From NCBI RefSeq assembly GCF_001942495.1, contig NZ_MKZS01000001.1, forward strand, positions 510,918-574,917: a stretch of 64,000 nucleotides of DNA, in the 5' to 3' direction. Origin of the DNA: Moorena bouillonii PNG (GTDB lineage: Bacteria; Cyanobacteriota; Cyanobacteriia; Cyanobacteriales; Coleofasciculaceae). Below the pieces are notes generated by a model. The model made no database searches and was not told the DNA's origin. It worked only from the letters and a program-made list of their open reading frames with translations. Numbering within the stretch: position 1 is the stretch's first letter; each line of letters begins with the position of its first letter. Position numbers and translations under genes: made by a program. Below are positions 1 to 9,178 of this stretch, one piece after another.

Positions 1-92
1 AGCGGGCTATAGAGTTTGCACTGTGTACGTTATAAGCTTTATGTCCCCCTGTCAGGTGTCGGAATCAACCTGAGCTTATTGCTCAAACTTCC

Positions 93-452
93 TTAGATAG
101 TATCGTCTATGACAACGCCATACATTGGCTGAGGCCACCAATCTTTAGGCGGCCAAAAAACCACTCCATACATTGGCTGAAAAATAGGTGGTTTTATGCC
201 CATACCTGTAGTAGCTCCACCAAAAACAGCTTCTAGTTCTTGTTGATCAAGATCCCTCAGACCATCCTCAGCAGCACTTGACTCCAACAATTGGCCAGTA
301 TAGTCTTCAAGCTCCTCTTGGGTGAAGTCATAGCCAGCGCTTTGCACGATTTGGCGACATTCATCTTTACTGTTTACTCCTTGAATTTGGGCACGGAATG
401 CTTGATCAGTGCCTAGCCTTTCGTAGAAGGCTTTAACATTTTCTAAAGACAT
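93..452 (-). CDS. Nif11-type RiPP precursor, putative spliceotide precursor with two MYG motifs
   Basis: A 119-residue peptide. Residues 1-79 look like a Nif11-type leader (acidic, helical, N-terminal SLENVKAFYERL) ending in a double-glycine site, EAVFGG, at 74-79. The predicted core, residues 80-119, has no Cys and is rich in Pro, Trp and Tyr. It carries the direct repeat QPMYGVV at 92-98 and 108-114, coded by a 15-bp DNA repeat (118-132 and 166-180). Nif11 leaders combined with X-Tyr-Gly motifs are known from PlpA-type precursors, where the radical SAM protein PlpX with PlpY excises a tyramine unit from the Tyr to leave an alpha-keto-beta-amino acid. That function is inferred here, because no maturase lies in the window; it would be expected left of position 1. 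A strong Shine-Dalgarno (AGGAGA) 6 nt before ATG 452 fixes the start. Confidence 0.85.
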   Translation of the reverse strand: MSLENVKAFYERLGTDQAFRAQIQGVNSKDECRQIVQSAGYDFTQEELEDYTGQLLESSAAEDGLRDLDQQELEAVFGGATTGMGIKPPIFQPMYGVVFWPPKDWWPQPMYGVVIDDTI

Positions 453-815
453 AGTTTTCTCCTGAAATTACTGAAATACTGTTGGTAGCATCGGTTAAAA
501 AACAGTACCGTAGCTAGGGCAGTATTTTCTGAAATAGATGAAGTTTTCATCGATAATAAAATTTTATTCAATATAAAAATTAATTAAGTAGGCTTTTAAA
601 ATTTTGTTGCGACAAAACTTTAAAATTATGTCCCAAACCTTGCTGTATGGGATAAGAAAATTATTTCCTTAGGGGGAGGATAGCAGCATCATTACTATGG
701 CAGCAACACATGACGATAGTGATCAGGACTTACCCACAACTGCATCATCAATAATATATTAAGTAATAATACCCATTATTAAAAGTATAAGGACAGCTCC
801 AGATGGGAAGATGGG

Positions 816-1039
816 CTGAGGGGGTGACAAGCAAGGTAAAACCGTTACTGGGTAATAATTTCAGGCCATCTGTAACAAAAAGATACATGCTGTTTTGGGC
901 TGACGTTGGACGTAGTTATAAAGGTTTGAGCTTGCCATTAAATCATTCGTAGGGTCAATTTGGGAGTTTATCTTTACTGATATAATTGGCATCAAAGTCT
1001 TATATAGTAAGCTTTTCAGGGCTCATGTCACCCCCTCAG
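816..1039. mobile_element. MITE with 14-bp terminal inverted repeats and 9-bp target duplication
   Basis: The ends are perfect inverted repeats, CTGAGGGGGTGACA at the left and its complement at the right. Immediately outside, the 9-bp direct repeat GAAGATGGG occurs at 807-815 and 1040-1048, which is a textbook target-site duplication. The 224-bp interior has no credible reading frame, so the element is non-autonomous. The same ends and duplication length recur at 55849-57914. Confidence 0.8.
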
Positions 1040-1048
1040 GAAGATGGG

Positions 1049-1481
1049 GAAGCTTTTTATTAAGGGGAATTATACGGAGATGAGATGACAATAAAAACAA
1101 CTAAATTTCGAGATATAACTAAAACAATTATGTCCCTAAAATCTGTGGCAATCAAATTTTCGATTGGCGAGTTAGCCCCAGGGGGAAGCGATCGCGTAGC
1201 GTGGCCAAACGCGCCCCGCGTGGCCAATAGGCCAAGGCCAATCGCATTCGATATCTGTGTGGAAACTTCCACCTCTTCCGCTAAACTAGCTAATATAGCG
1301 TTTCTAAATGAAATCTAAACCTAGGAAGTATTTTTTTCTTGTTCAAGAAAAGTCTGTATATCTTTCCCCTATTGCCTTTTGCCCGCCCCCCTTATTAAGG
1401 GGGGTTAGGGGGGATTCCTCTTGCCTTTTTCAGCAATTCGTGTGTTTACAACCCAGATACAAACGCCCTTATCATTGACCA
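1049..1481. other. Gene-less interval with short palindromic repeats
   Basis: This stretch holds a copy of the dispersed GTAGCGTGGCCAA-type repeat near 1186-1246 and a C-run/G-run hairpin at 1386-1404. A frame at 1085-1318 is open but runs through the repeat and has no recognisable features, so I do not call it. Likewise 453-815 upstream of the RiPP gene is AT-rich with no gene seen. Confidence 0.5.
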
Positions 1482-2279
1482 GTGTCTCCTCCTGCACCTC
1501 TGACTCGTCTATCCCAAGGACAGCTGAACGTATTAGAAACCTGTCCCCGTAAGTTCCAACACATTTACTTTGACCAGTTGGGAACACCCGTGTCTCCCGA
1601 ACAACAAGAGCGTCTTACTTGGGGAAGCCGCTTTCACCTACTAATGCAACAGCGGGAACTTGGGTTACCAGTCACATCCTTAGTAGAAGAGGATACCCAA
1701 CTCGACTACTGGCTCACTGGTTTAGTCAATGCCGCACCAGAACTTTCCCACCCAGAGCCTGAAAGCTTCCGGGAAGCCGAACATTGCCGAACCCTGTATT
1801 TTCAAGGTTATCTGCTTACTGTGATCTATGACTTATTGATTGCAGGGGAAGACACTGCTCAAATTCTTGATTGGAAGACCTATCCTCAACCTAAAAACCG
1901 CGAGTGGTTAGGCCAAGACTGGCAAACACGCCTGTATCTCTACGTCTTAGCTGAAACTAGCGATTATTGGCCAGAACAAATTTCCATGAGTTACTGGTTT
2001 GTCAAATCCAAACCCTCTGCCCAGAGTCTTAAATTTACCTACAATAGCGCACAACACCAGAAAACTAGGGAGGATTTGACTCAGTTGTTGACCCAGTTGG
2101 CTGGGTGGCTACAAGGCTACCAAGATCAAGGTTTAGCTTTTCCTCAAGTAGCAGCATCCCTTGGTCGATGTGGTGATTGTACCTTTGCAGTGCGTTGTCA
2201 GCGTTACGGGAATAGGTTGAGTAACGATAGTACGGAATTACTACCCAATTTAGCTGATATCCAAGAAGTTTCCCTTTGA
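1482..2279 (+). CDS. PD-(D/E)XK nuclease family protein with AddB/Cas4-like Fe-S cysteines
   Basis: A 265-residue RecB-family nuclease domain starting at GTG. The visible core is D117 (IYDLLI), then ILDWKTY with D130 and K132 as the PD-(D/E)XK metal and catalytic residues, then the QTRLYLY helix near 148-154. Four cysteines, C21, C230, C233 and C239, have the C...C-x2-C-x5-C arrangement that in AddB and Cas4 ligates a 4Fe-4S cluster stapling the nuclease fold together. Stand-alone proteins of this type are common in cyanobacteria and their role is unclear. It sits upstream of and in the same direction as the Rad50-like module, with about 270 bp to the next gene, so membership of one operon is uncertain. 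The nuclease assignment is firm from the motifs; the biological role is unknown. Confidence 0.8.
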   Translation: MSPPAPLTRLSQGQLNVLETCPRKFQHIYFDQLGTPVSPEQQERLTWGSRFHLLMQQRELGLPVTSLVEEDTQLDYWLTGLVNAAPELSHPEPESFREAEHCRTLYFQGYLLTVIYDLLIAGEDTAQILDWKTYPQPKNREWLGQDWQTRLYLYVLAETSDYWPEQISMSYWFVKSKPSAQSLKFTYNSAQHQKTREDLTQLLTQLAGWLQGYQDQGLAFPQVAASLGRCGDCTFAVRCQRYGNRLSNDSTELLPNLADIQEVSL

Positions 2280-2547
2280 GCTACCACCCCTGACTGGGTT
2301 TGCTAGTAGCACGAGTAAGAGTTACAAAGAGTTAAGCAGAGATCCCTGGGGAACCTCTGCTGTAGCTAGTGCGCTAACCAGCCCATAGGCTACAAAGTCT
2401 GGTCGAACTAGATTTAAGCAGACTCAGTGCCGCTGGCTTCTTTGCGTTTCCTAAGGTTATAATAACACAAAATATCTAAATAACACAAAAAACTTAAAAT
2501 ACCTATTGAATTGTTTACCCCTTAGTAGGATAATTGGGAGGTCAAAG

Positions 2548-2736
2548 TTGTCAAAAGATGTGTCAGAAGAAAAACAAGTTAGCTATAAACTATTTTTGCC
2601 TGAATCCTTACGGGCAAAATTCAAATCTATGTGCGCTCTCAAGGGAGTCACCATGAATCATATCTTATTGGAGTTGATTGAAGAATGGATAGAGGAAAAT
2701 AAACCTGCTTCATCCCCTAAGCAGAAGAAGAGTTAA
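2548..2736 (+). CDS. Small ribbon-helix-helix (CopG/ParG-like) DNA-binding protein
   Basis: About 62 residues. The segment VSYKLFLPESLRAKFKSMC, followed by a turn and LLELIEEWIEEN, fits a beta strand plus two helices as in CopG/ParG/Arc repressors, which bind DNA as dimers. I choose the TTG at 2548 because GGGAGG lies 6 nt upstream; an earlier TTG at 2506 has no such site. It probably acts as a local repressor or partition-like protein for the following module, inferred only from position. Confidence 0.6.
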   Translation: MSKDVSEEKQVSYKLFLPESLRAKFKSMCALKGVTMNHILLELIEEWIEENKPASSPKQKKS

Positions 2737-2852
2737 TCCGCTGATCTAGGTTGAACAGTGCTGAATGCGAAATGGTAAGTACTAAGTGCTGAGTTATTTA
2801 TAACCAGCTCATAGTCTATTATGATAGCGCTGCTCTTCCTGACGGTCACACC

Positions 2853-2922
2853 GTAAGCCTATGCGCTACTTGAGGGGCTACTTGAGGTGCTATCAGCCTA
2901 TGGGCGTAGCGCATAGGCTTAC
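2853..2922. repeat. 17-bp perfect inverted repeat
   Basis: GTAAGCCTATGCGCTAC at 2853-2869 is matched by its exact complement at 2906-2922. The 36-nt loop contains TACTTGAGG-type repeats. Related text recurs near 55246-55320. This is a dispersed intergenic repeat and could also fold as a hairpin ahead of the next gene. Confidence 0.7.
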
Positions 2923-2969
2923 AGGAATAATTAATGCGATTGGCCGTAGGCCACGCTACGCGAACGCTA

Positions 2970-3185
2970 ATGAAAGACAATTCTAAATTATTTGAGGAAC
3001 TGAAAGATCAAGCCATTGATTCAGACCATGAGCAAGGGTTGATAGCCCTTAGTGAGGAATTGCTCAAAGAGTTTGATAGCGGTTCATCACAAGCGGTGAC
3101 TGGTATGGCTCGTTATCGGTTGGAAAAACATCGAAGTGCTTACAAAAAAGCCTACACAAAACTGATGGCTACCATTGGTCTATGA
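2970..3185 (+). CDS. 71-residue protein preceding the Rad50-like ATPase
   Basis: A small, charged, mostly helical protein with no family I recognise. It ends 12 nt before the ATPase start, so the two are almost certainly co-transcribed and it may be a partner subunit. I place the start at ATG 2970. The frame is open from 2934, but the extra N-terminal residues are encoded by an inserted GGCCACGCTACGCGAAC-type palindromic repeat, which also replaces the usual Shine-Dalgarno region. The repeat may therefore have altered translation of the gene. Confidence 0.6.
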   Translation: MKDNSKLFEELKDQAIDSDHEQGLIALSEELLKEFDSGSSQAVTGMARYRLEKHRSAYKKAYTKLMATIGL

Positions 3186-3197
3186 GGAAGGGTTTCT

Positions 3198-5354
3198 ATG
3201 GAAAACTATCGACTGGTATCAGTCAAGGTAAAGGGGTTTAGAGGCTTTCCTGAACAAGCCGGAGAACGGGAATTTCGCTTTGATCAAGCCTGCACATTAA
3301 TTGTAGGAGCTCAGGGGGGAGGCAAAAGTAGTACCCTGAATGCGATTGAGTGGTGTCTATTTGGCAAAGATGTCGCTAATAAAAGTGCTACTAAAATTGA
3401 AGAGCGCAAGAATTGGTTAGTGAAAAACCAATCTTCAAGGGAGACTACTGTCGAAGTTATCTTTGAAGGGAATGGGGAAATCCTAAAGGTATATCGGAGT
3501 GACCGCAAACGTCGTGGTAATCCCAAGTTTTACTATCAGATTAATAATGGCTCGTGTCATGAAGATGAAACTGAATTGCGGGTGCTACTGGGTGTAGAAT
3601 TGTCTGACTACATGAGTTGTGTGTACCTACATCAAGAAACTATCAGTGCGCTACTGATTCAGGAACCAAAAGAGCGCAAAAATGCTCTGGATCGCCTCAT
3701 GGGTTTGACGGATTGGCGCAATTTATTGGATGGAATTAAGCGAGCTAAAGCCCAGGAAGAATTTAAGAAAATTGATCAAGAGTTTAGTCAGATTATCAGC
3801 AAAATTGAGACAGCAAAAGCGATTAAGGAAAATGACTTAGGTCTAGCGGAAGAAGAAGCAATTTTTCATGATATTCCCCTGAGCCAACTATCCCTCAATG
3901 GAGCAAAAGCTATTTGCCAAGGGGTTGAAAATGCAGTTGAGACGTTTGCCAAAGACTATGGATTGCTGGTTCCCTCTTTACCAAAATACCAAACTAGTGA
4001 TGATTTGGAACGATTTGTAGATGGTGGTAAGGAAGCAATTAAGCAATTACGTAATGCGCAACCCGACTGGGAACGGCAGAAAGAATTGCTGAATCAGCAA
4101 AGTGAATTAAATCGTTTGAAAGCTAACGTTGAGACCAAGGTTATGGAACTCAACCAAAAAGAAAACGAGATTCAGCAACTGGAAGCTCAATACGGCACGC
4201 TCTCAGGAGTTGTGGAAAAAAAAAATCAAGTTGAACAAGAAGAGTTACCGGCAAAGAAAGCGAGTCGAGACACTATCAACAATCGTGCCGGTATCATTAT
4301 CGAAACCCTGAAATTTTTGGATTCAGTACAGCCAGATAAAGCACAGAATTGTCCCGTTTGCTCTACACCAATTAATCCAGTTCAGTTGCGTCAGGAATTA
4401 GAATCCTGGCAGCAAGACATGGCGTTACAGCTAAAACCGATTCAGAAGGAAATTCGGAAATTAGAAACAGCAGTAGAGGAGTTCCAGAGATTGATTAAAA
4501 CCTTGGAGCGGTTGCAACGGGAACGATTAGATAAGGATAAGAGATTACAACAAGCAAAAAATGCGATCGCAGTAGCTTTAGAAACAGAAATTAATGACTC
4601 TGCTCACGCTCTGGCTCTCCTCAATCAAGCCATTACTGACGTAGATCAGGAATTAGGTAGGATTCGTACCGCAGTTGAGCAAAGTAATCAGCGTATCGAT
4701 AGCATTGATCAAGACTTAGAAAACATTAAACGGATTATTACTGTCCTTCGTTATCGCCAAGAGGTGGATAATTTGTTTTCGATTCAAGATTGCCCTGAAT
4801 ATAAAGAAGTTGAAGCAGCAAAAGCTGACTTGGAAGCCTTCTGTGACCGATTGTTGACTATTGGTGAAGCTGTACAGGAAGTGCTAGGAAACTCAGCTAA
4901 AGAAAAAATCGATGCTACCAGAGCAGCAATTTCTAGTATCTATCGTCAGCTAGCCCATCGTAGTGACTTTCCAGATATTGAGATTGACCCAGACAAATAT
5001 GAAGTGATGGCGGTGGGATATGGAGAGTCAGAAGTTGCATTACGACTGTTGAACAAGGGTGATATTAATTGTGCTGCTTTGAGTATATTTCTAGCCCTAG
5101 CCACCTCAGAGCAATTGACTCATAATATCGGCTTCATGGTGCTAGATGACCCGTCGCAAAATCTAGACCCAGTCCATAAAGAACGGTTGGCTGAGGTGTT
5201 GGATCAGGTATTGGATAAAAAACAATTGATTATTGCCACTTCAGAAGATGATTTCGTCGAGCAGCTGAGTTTCAAGCTAACTAAGCCCAACCAACTCTAC
5301 CGATTGGGACAGTGGACACCAACTCGTGGACCAACTATCGAGGCTAATGGGTAA
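3198..5354 (+). CDS. Rad50/SbcC-like SMC-family ATPase
   Basis: 718 residues. A Walker A motif, GAQGGGKS (37-44), opens the N-terminal half-domain. The Q-loop region follows with YLHQETISALL near 148. A long coiled coil comes next with a CPVC zinc-hook-like apex near 385-388. The C-terminal half has a weak signature (LNKGDINCAAL), Walker B FMVLDDPSQNLD near 645-656, and a switch region, IIATSE. This is the architecture of Rad50, SbcC and DndD, ABC ATPases that hold DNA ends and usually work with a nuclease. The protein is shorter than typical SbcC (about 1000 residues), so its coils are short. A 71-residue protein sits 12 nt upstream and a PD-(D/E)XK protein lies downstream, suggesting a repair or defence complex rather than housekeeping SbcCD, since no SbcD phosphoesterase is present. 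Confidence 0.85.
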   Translation: MENYRLVSVKVKGFRGFPEQAGEREFRFDQACTLIVGAQGGGKSSTLNAIEWCLFGKDVANKSATKIEERKNWLVKNQSSRETTVEVIFEGNGEILKVYRSDRKRRGNPKFYYQINNGSCHEDETELRVLLGVELSDYMSCVYLHQETISALLIQEPKERKNALDRLMGLTDWRNLLDGIKRAKAQEEFKKIDQEFSQIISKIETAKAIKENDLGLAEEEAIFHDIPLSQLSLNGAKAICQGVENAVETFAKDYGLLVPSLPKYQTSDDLERFVDGGKEAIKQLRNAQPDWERQKELLNQQSELNRLKANVETKVMELNQKENEIQQLEAQYGTLSGVVEKKNQVEQEELPAKKASRDTINNRAGIIIETLKFLDSVQPDKAQNCPVCSTPINPVQLRQELESWQQDMALQLKPIQKEIRKLETAVEEFQRLIKTLERLQRERLDKDKRLQQAKNAIAVALETEINDSAHALALLNQAITDVDQELGRIRTAVEQSNQRIDSIDQDLENIKRIITVLRYRQEVDNLFSIQDCPEYKEVEAAKADLEAFCDRLLTIGEAVQEVLGNSAKEKIDATRAAISSIYRQLAHRSDFPDIEIDPDKYEVMAVGYGESEVALRLLNKGDINCAALSIFLALATSEQLTHNIGFMVLDDPSQNLDPVHKERLAEVLDQVLDKKQLIIATSEDDFVEQLSFKLTKPNQLYRLGQWTPTRGPTIEANG

Positions 5355-5521
5355 TAGAATGTAAAATTAAGAATGTAGAATTAAGAATGTAGAATTATAT
5401 ATTCTGGCTTCTGGCTTCTGGCTTCTGGTTTCTGGCTTCAACCTTTAATTTTAAATTTTATCCCTTCTCAATTCTCAATTCTCAATTCTCAATTCTCAAT
5501 TCTTCATTCTTCATTCTGCAT
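5355..5521. repeat. Spacer built of short tandem repeats
   Basis: The spacer between the ATPase and the downstream nuclease is composed of three tandem arrays: GAATGTAAAATTAA-like units, then about five TCTGGCT units, then five AATTCTC units followed by CATTCT units. Such arrays are prone to slippage and could change operon spacing between strains. Confidence 0.75.
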
Positions 5522-6118
5522 ATGGATGCATCAACATTAAACCATTTAAGCAGCATTAAACAACACCTGAATAGTCGGTCTAGAAAGGACAATGGGTTTG
5601 GCAAAACTTGTCAAATTTTCCTAGCGATTACCTTCTGTCGCTTGGGTTTTCAGGTAGAAAACTATTCCTCTCAAGGTGTAGATATCGATAGTTGGAATCA
5701 CTCCTACTTTCCTAATATTTCCATTGAAGTGAAGACTACCACCAAACATACGGTGACACTAGGACAGAAGGATGTGGATGGTTTGAAGAAAAAAGCGAGA
5801 GAAGGATATGAACCTATCTTTGCGGTTTTGAGATTAGAGTTATTGTCAAGTTGGATTATCGCTAAAGCCAAGGGAATTAAGGCAGGTAATCATCCTTTAG
5901 GGAGACTACAAACCTCAGTAAGGGCAATGCCCGAATTGCAAGATCAGGTGAATCAGATATTCTCTAGGGTTGTCAATGACTATGGCGCTATAGTATCAAG
6001 TATTCCAGCGGAAGAAGTTCTCACCTACTTGGATAAATGTTTGGATAGGGAGAAACTAAAAGTATTGCCAAAAGGAAGTGTTATGGGACTGCCTGCAGGG
6101 CATAGGTTTCAGGGTTAG
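5522..6118 (+). CDS. PD-(D/E)XK endonuclease-like protein downstream of the Rad50-like ATPase
   Basis: 198 residues. The motif GVDID (52-56), then ISIEVKT with E69 and K71 after a hydrophobic strand, matches the metal-binding D...ExK core of Holliday-junction resolvase and restriction-like folds. The N-terminal helix contains a basic FGKTCQIFLA stretch, also typical. The C-terminal third has no motif I know. It starts at ATG 5522, 168 bp after the ATPase on the same strand, so it is plausibly its nuclease partner. Alternatives are an orphan restriction-type protein or a structural PD-(D/E)XK relative without activity, though the catalytic residues look intact. Confidence 0.65.
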   Translation: MDASTLNHLSSIKQHLNSRSRKDNGFGKTCQIFLAITFCRLGFQVENYSSQGVDIDSWNHSYFPNISIEVKTTTKHTVTLGQKDVDGLKKKAREGYEPIFAVLRLELLSSWIIAKAKGIKAGNHPLGRLQTSVRAMPELQDQVNQIFSRVVNDYGAIVSSIPAEEVLTYLDKCLDREKLKVLPKGSVMGLPAGHRFQG

Positions 6119-6215
6119 GGTGTGTTTTTTGCCCTAAGCATTCAGCTGATAGCTGATCGCTAATAGTTGAATCCTTAGGGTTGCAGCACACCATAGCCTT
6201 GAACCTTTCTCAACT

Positions 6216-8855
6216 TCAATTAGACTCACTAATAGACTCACTAATCAACAACTGAGCAGGCAATCGCTGAAAGGAAAGCCGTTCATTGTTCACATCCACA
6301 AAGATAGTGTCCCCATCATTAAATTCACTCCTGAGAATTCCCTTAGCGATAGGAGTTTCCAACTCCCGCTGAATAGCTCGCTTCAGGGGTCGTGCTCCAA
6401 ACACCGGATCATACCCTAATTCAGCTAAAAAGTCAAGAGCTGCATCGGAGAGTTTCAGGGACATCTTGCGCTCTGCTAACCGTTGCTCTAAGCGCAGGGT
6501 TTGCAGCTGGACAATATTGCGCAACTGATGTTTTTGTAAGGTATGGAAAATAATAACCTCATCAATCCGATTGAGGAATTCAGGGCGGAAACTAGAGCGC
6601 ATGGCTTCCATGACCCGACTCCGCATTTCCTCATACTTGGAGTCATCCCCAGCTACATCCAGAATATACTGGGAGCCAATATTGCTGGTCATGATAATAA
6701 CGCTATTCTTGAAATCTACGGTATGCCCTTGAGCATCAGTCACTCGACCATCATCAAGGATTTGCAGCATGACATTAAAGACATCCGGGTGTGCTTTTTC
6801 GATTTCGTCAAATAGAATTACCGCATAGGGACGTCTACGGATGGATTCGGTTAACTGACCTCCTTCTTCGTAACCCACATATCCTGGAGGAGCACCAATC
6901 AGTCGGGAAACGGTATGCTTTTCCATATACTCGGACATATCGATTCGCACCATAGCCTCTTCGGTGTCAAACAGATAGGCTGCTAAGGCTTTTGCCAATT
7001 CTGTCTTACCCACACCGGTAGGACCGAGGAAAATAAAGCTAGCGGTGGGACGATTGGGGTCAGCTAATCCAGCACGCGATCGCTGAATAGCATCGGCAAC
7101 AGCAGTAACGGCTTCCTCTTGGCCAATCACCCGCTTGTGTAGTTCTTCTTCCAGGTGCAGTAGCTTCTCTTTCTGAGACTCTACCAGCTTACTAATCGGA
7201 ATTCCAGTCCACTTAGAGATAATTTCCGCAATGTCAGCTTCTGTAACTTCTTCCCGCAGCAGGGATTGACTACTGGTTTGGTTCTCGGCTAGCTGTTGCT
7301 CAACAGTTTCCAGGGATTTTTGCAACTCGGCTAACTTGCCGTATTTTAGCTTAGCGGCTCGGTTGAGGTCATAATCCCGTTCTGCCTGTTGAATTTCTAC
7401 ATTAACTCGATCAATCTCTTCCTTAATCCCCTGAATCCGGTCAATCACATCTTTTTCTGATTGCCACTGGGCATTCAACGTACGCTGTTCTTCTTTTAGA
7501 TCAGCCAGTTCTTTTTCCAGTCTTTCCAGTCTTTCGATGGAGGCGAGATCAGTTTCTTTTTGTAAAGACAACCGTTCCATTTCCAGCTGGATAATTTTGC
7601 GGTCAATTTCATCGAGTTCTTCTGGCTTGGAAGTAATTTCCATTTTTAGCCGTGCTGCCGCTTCATCCATTAAGTCAATGGCTTTGTCTGGTAAAAAGCG
7701 ATCGCTAATATACCGAGTAGACAAGGTCGCTGCTGCCACTAAAGCACTATCGGCAATTTTAACCCCGTGGTGAACTTCATACCTTTCTTTGAGACCTCGT
7801 AGAATCGAGATAGTATCAGCTACACTAGGCTGGTCAACATAGACCTGCTGGAAGCGTCTTTCGAGTGCTGCATCTTTTTCAATGTACTTGCGGTACTCAT
7901 CGAGAGTAGTAGCACCAATACAGCGCAATTCACCCCGAGATAACATTGGCTTGAGCAAATTTCCCGCATCCATTGCTCCTTGAGAAGCACCAGCACCGAC
8001 GACGGTATGGATTTCATCAATGAACAGGATAATTTTGCCTTGGGAATCCGTAACTTCTTTTAGTACCGCTTTCAGGCGTTCTTCAAATTCTCCCCGAAAC
8101 TTAGCCCCAGCAATCAATGCGCCCATATCCAGAGCAATCAATTGTCGGTCTTTGAGGGATTGAGGCACATCACCCGCTATAATCCGTTGTGCCAAGCCTT
8201 CAGCAATAGCAGTTTTCCCAACACCAGGTTCCCCCATCAGCACTGGGTTATTTTTAGTACGGCGCGAGAGAATTTGAATCGTGCGCCGAATTTCATCATC
8301 TCGGCCAATAACTGGGTCAAGCTTTCCCTCCCGCGCCGCCTCTGTCAGATCACGTCCATATTTTTCCAGTGCAAGATATTTGCCCTCTGGATTTTGGTCG
8401 GTCACTTTCTGATTCCCTCGAATGTCAGCAATGGTAAGTTTAAGCCTATTTTCATCTAGTTTAAACTCCTGGAATAATGACTTACCAAAGCGGTCATCTT
8501 TCAGATAAGCCAGGATCAGATGCTCAATGGAGATATAATCGTCTTGGTATTCTTTACGATAGGACTCTGCTCGGTCTAGCAAGCTATTCATGCTGCGTCC
8601 TAGGTAAACGGAGTCGCTATTACCAGAAACCTTAGGTTGTTTTTTGATAAAGGATTCCGTTGCTTCCCTTACCCCTTGCACAGAGACTTCCGCTTTGTTC
8701 AGAATACTGGTAGCGAGTCGATCTTGATCCAGCATCGCCTTCATCAAGTGTTCGGTTTCGATTTGTTGTTGCCGTGCGGCTTTAGCAACATCTTGGGTGT
8801 GTGCGATCGCTTCCCAGGCTTTTTCGGTAAACTGGTTAGGGTTACTTGGTTGCAT
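6216..8855 (-). CDS. clpB: ATP-dependent disaggregase ClpB
   Basis: 879 residues, normal for ClpB. Order of parts: an N-terminal Clp-N double repeat (1-150) opening with [17 protein letters not shown] as in the cyanobacterial heat-shock paralogue ClpB1; the first AAA+ domain with Walker A GEPGVGKT (208-215) and Walker B LFIDEIH; a long coiled-coil middle domain rich in Glu, Lys and Gln; then the second AAA+ domain with GPTGVGKT near 610 and FDEIEKAH. The ClpP-docking loop of ClpA/ClpC is not evident. With DnaK it would rescue aggregated proteins in the cytosol. No CIRCE operator is visible upstream. The gene stands alone, convergent with the nuclease gene at its left. Confidence 0.95.
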   Translation of the reverse strand: MQPSNPNQFTEKAWEAIAHTQDVAKAARQQQIETEHLMKAMLDQDRLATSILNKAEVSVQGVREATESFIKKQPKVSGNSDSVYLGRSMNSLLDRAESYRKEYQDDYISIEHLILAYLKDDRFGKSLFQEFKLDENRLKLTIADIRGNQKVTDQNPEGKYLALEKYGRDLTEAAREGKLDPVIGRDDEIRRTIQILSRRTKNNPVLMGEPGVGKTAIAEGLAQRIIAGDVPQSLKDRQLIALDMGALIAGAKFRGEFEERLKAVLKEVTDSQGKIILFIDEIHTVVGAGASQGAMDAGNLLKPMLSRGELRCIGATTLDEYRKYIEKDAALERRFQQVYVDQPSVADTISILRGLKERYEVHHGVKIADSALVAAATLSTRYISDRFLPDKAIDLMDEAAARLKMEITSKPEELDEIDRKIIQLEMERLSLQKETDLASIERLERLEKELADLKEEQRTLNAQWQSEKDVIDRIQGIKEEIDRVNVEIQQAERDYDLNRAAKLKYGKLAELQKSLETVEQQLAENQTSSQSLLREEVTEADIAEIISKWTGIPISKLVESQKEKLLHLEEELHKRVIGQEEAVTAVADAIQRSRAGLADPNRPTASFIFLGPTGVGKTELAKALAAYLFDTEEAMVRIDMSEYMEKHTVSRLIGAPPGYVGYEEGGQLTESIRRRPYAVILFDEIEKAHPDVFNVMLQILDDGRVTDAQGHTVDFKNSVIIMTSNIGSQYILDVAGDDSKYEEMRSRVMEAMRSSFRPEFLNRIDEVIIFHTLQKHQLRNIVQLQTLRLEQRLAERKMSLKLSDAALDFLAELGYDPVFGARPLKRAIQRELETPIAKGILRSEFNDGDTIFVDVNNERLSFQRLPAQLLISESISESN

Positions 8856-9178
8856 CTCTAATCACTCATTCCTCTAACTGTTCACAATTCTAAAAAACCC
8901 AGTGCGATCGCATAGATCGGTCTTCACGTCTTCTTTTTGGGATATTGCCGTCCTCAAAGCCAGGTAATACCAATTCTTAAAAGTAGGACGTAAGCTATCA
9001 GCTATCAGCCATTAGCTGATAGCTGATAGCTTAACTTCCGGTTCATAGCTTAACTTCCGGTTAATTGTCTTCCAGTTAATTCTTAAGTGGTTAATCTTAA
9101 GTGGTTAATTGCCAATTTTACATTTTCCATTTTCAATCCTTGACTTTTTCAGCAAGCTTGGGATTGTCTGAATTTTGT
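8856..9178. other. Intergenic interval with AGCTATCAGC-type repeats
   Basis: No gene is seen. Around 8993-9035 overlapping AGCTATCAGC and GCTGATAGCT units form an imperfect inverted repeat, followed by tandem TTAACTTCCGGTT and TTAAGTGGTTAAT units. The same GCTATCAGC units recur near 6138, 17500-17590 and 55205-55365, so this is a dispersed short repeat. Confidence 0.6.

Noticed and set aside
1085-1318. 77-codon plus-strand frame beside the MITE
   Set aside because: It runs through a palindromic repeat, has no Shine-Dalgarno or recognisable motif, and overlaps an equally open minus frame.
3198-5354. Housekeeping SbcC
   Set aside because: It is too short, no sbcD phosphoesterase is adjacent, and the neighbours are nuclease-like instead.
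8856-9000. CIRCE operator upstream of clpB
   Set aside because: No TTAGCACTC-N9-GAGTGCTAA was found on either strand.
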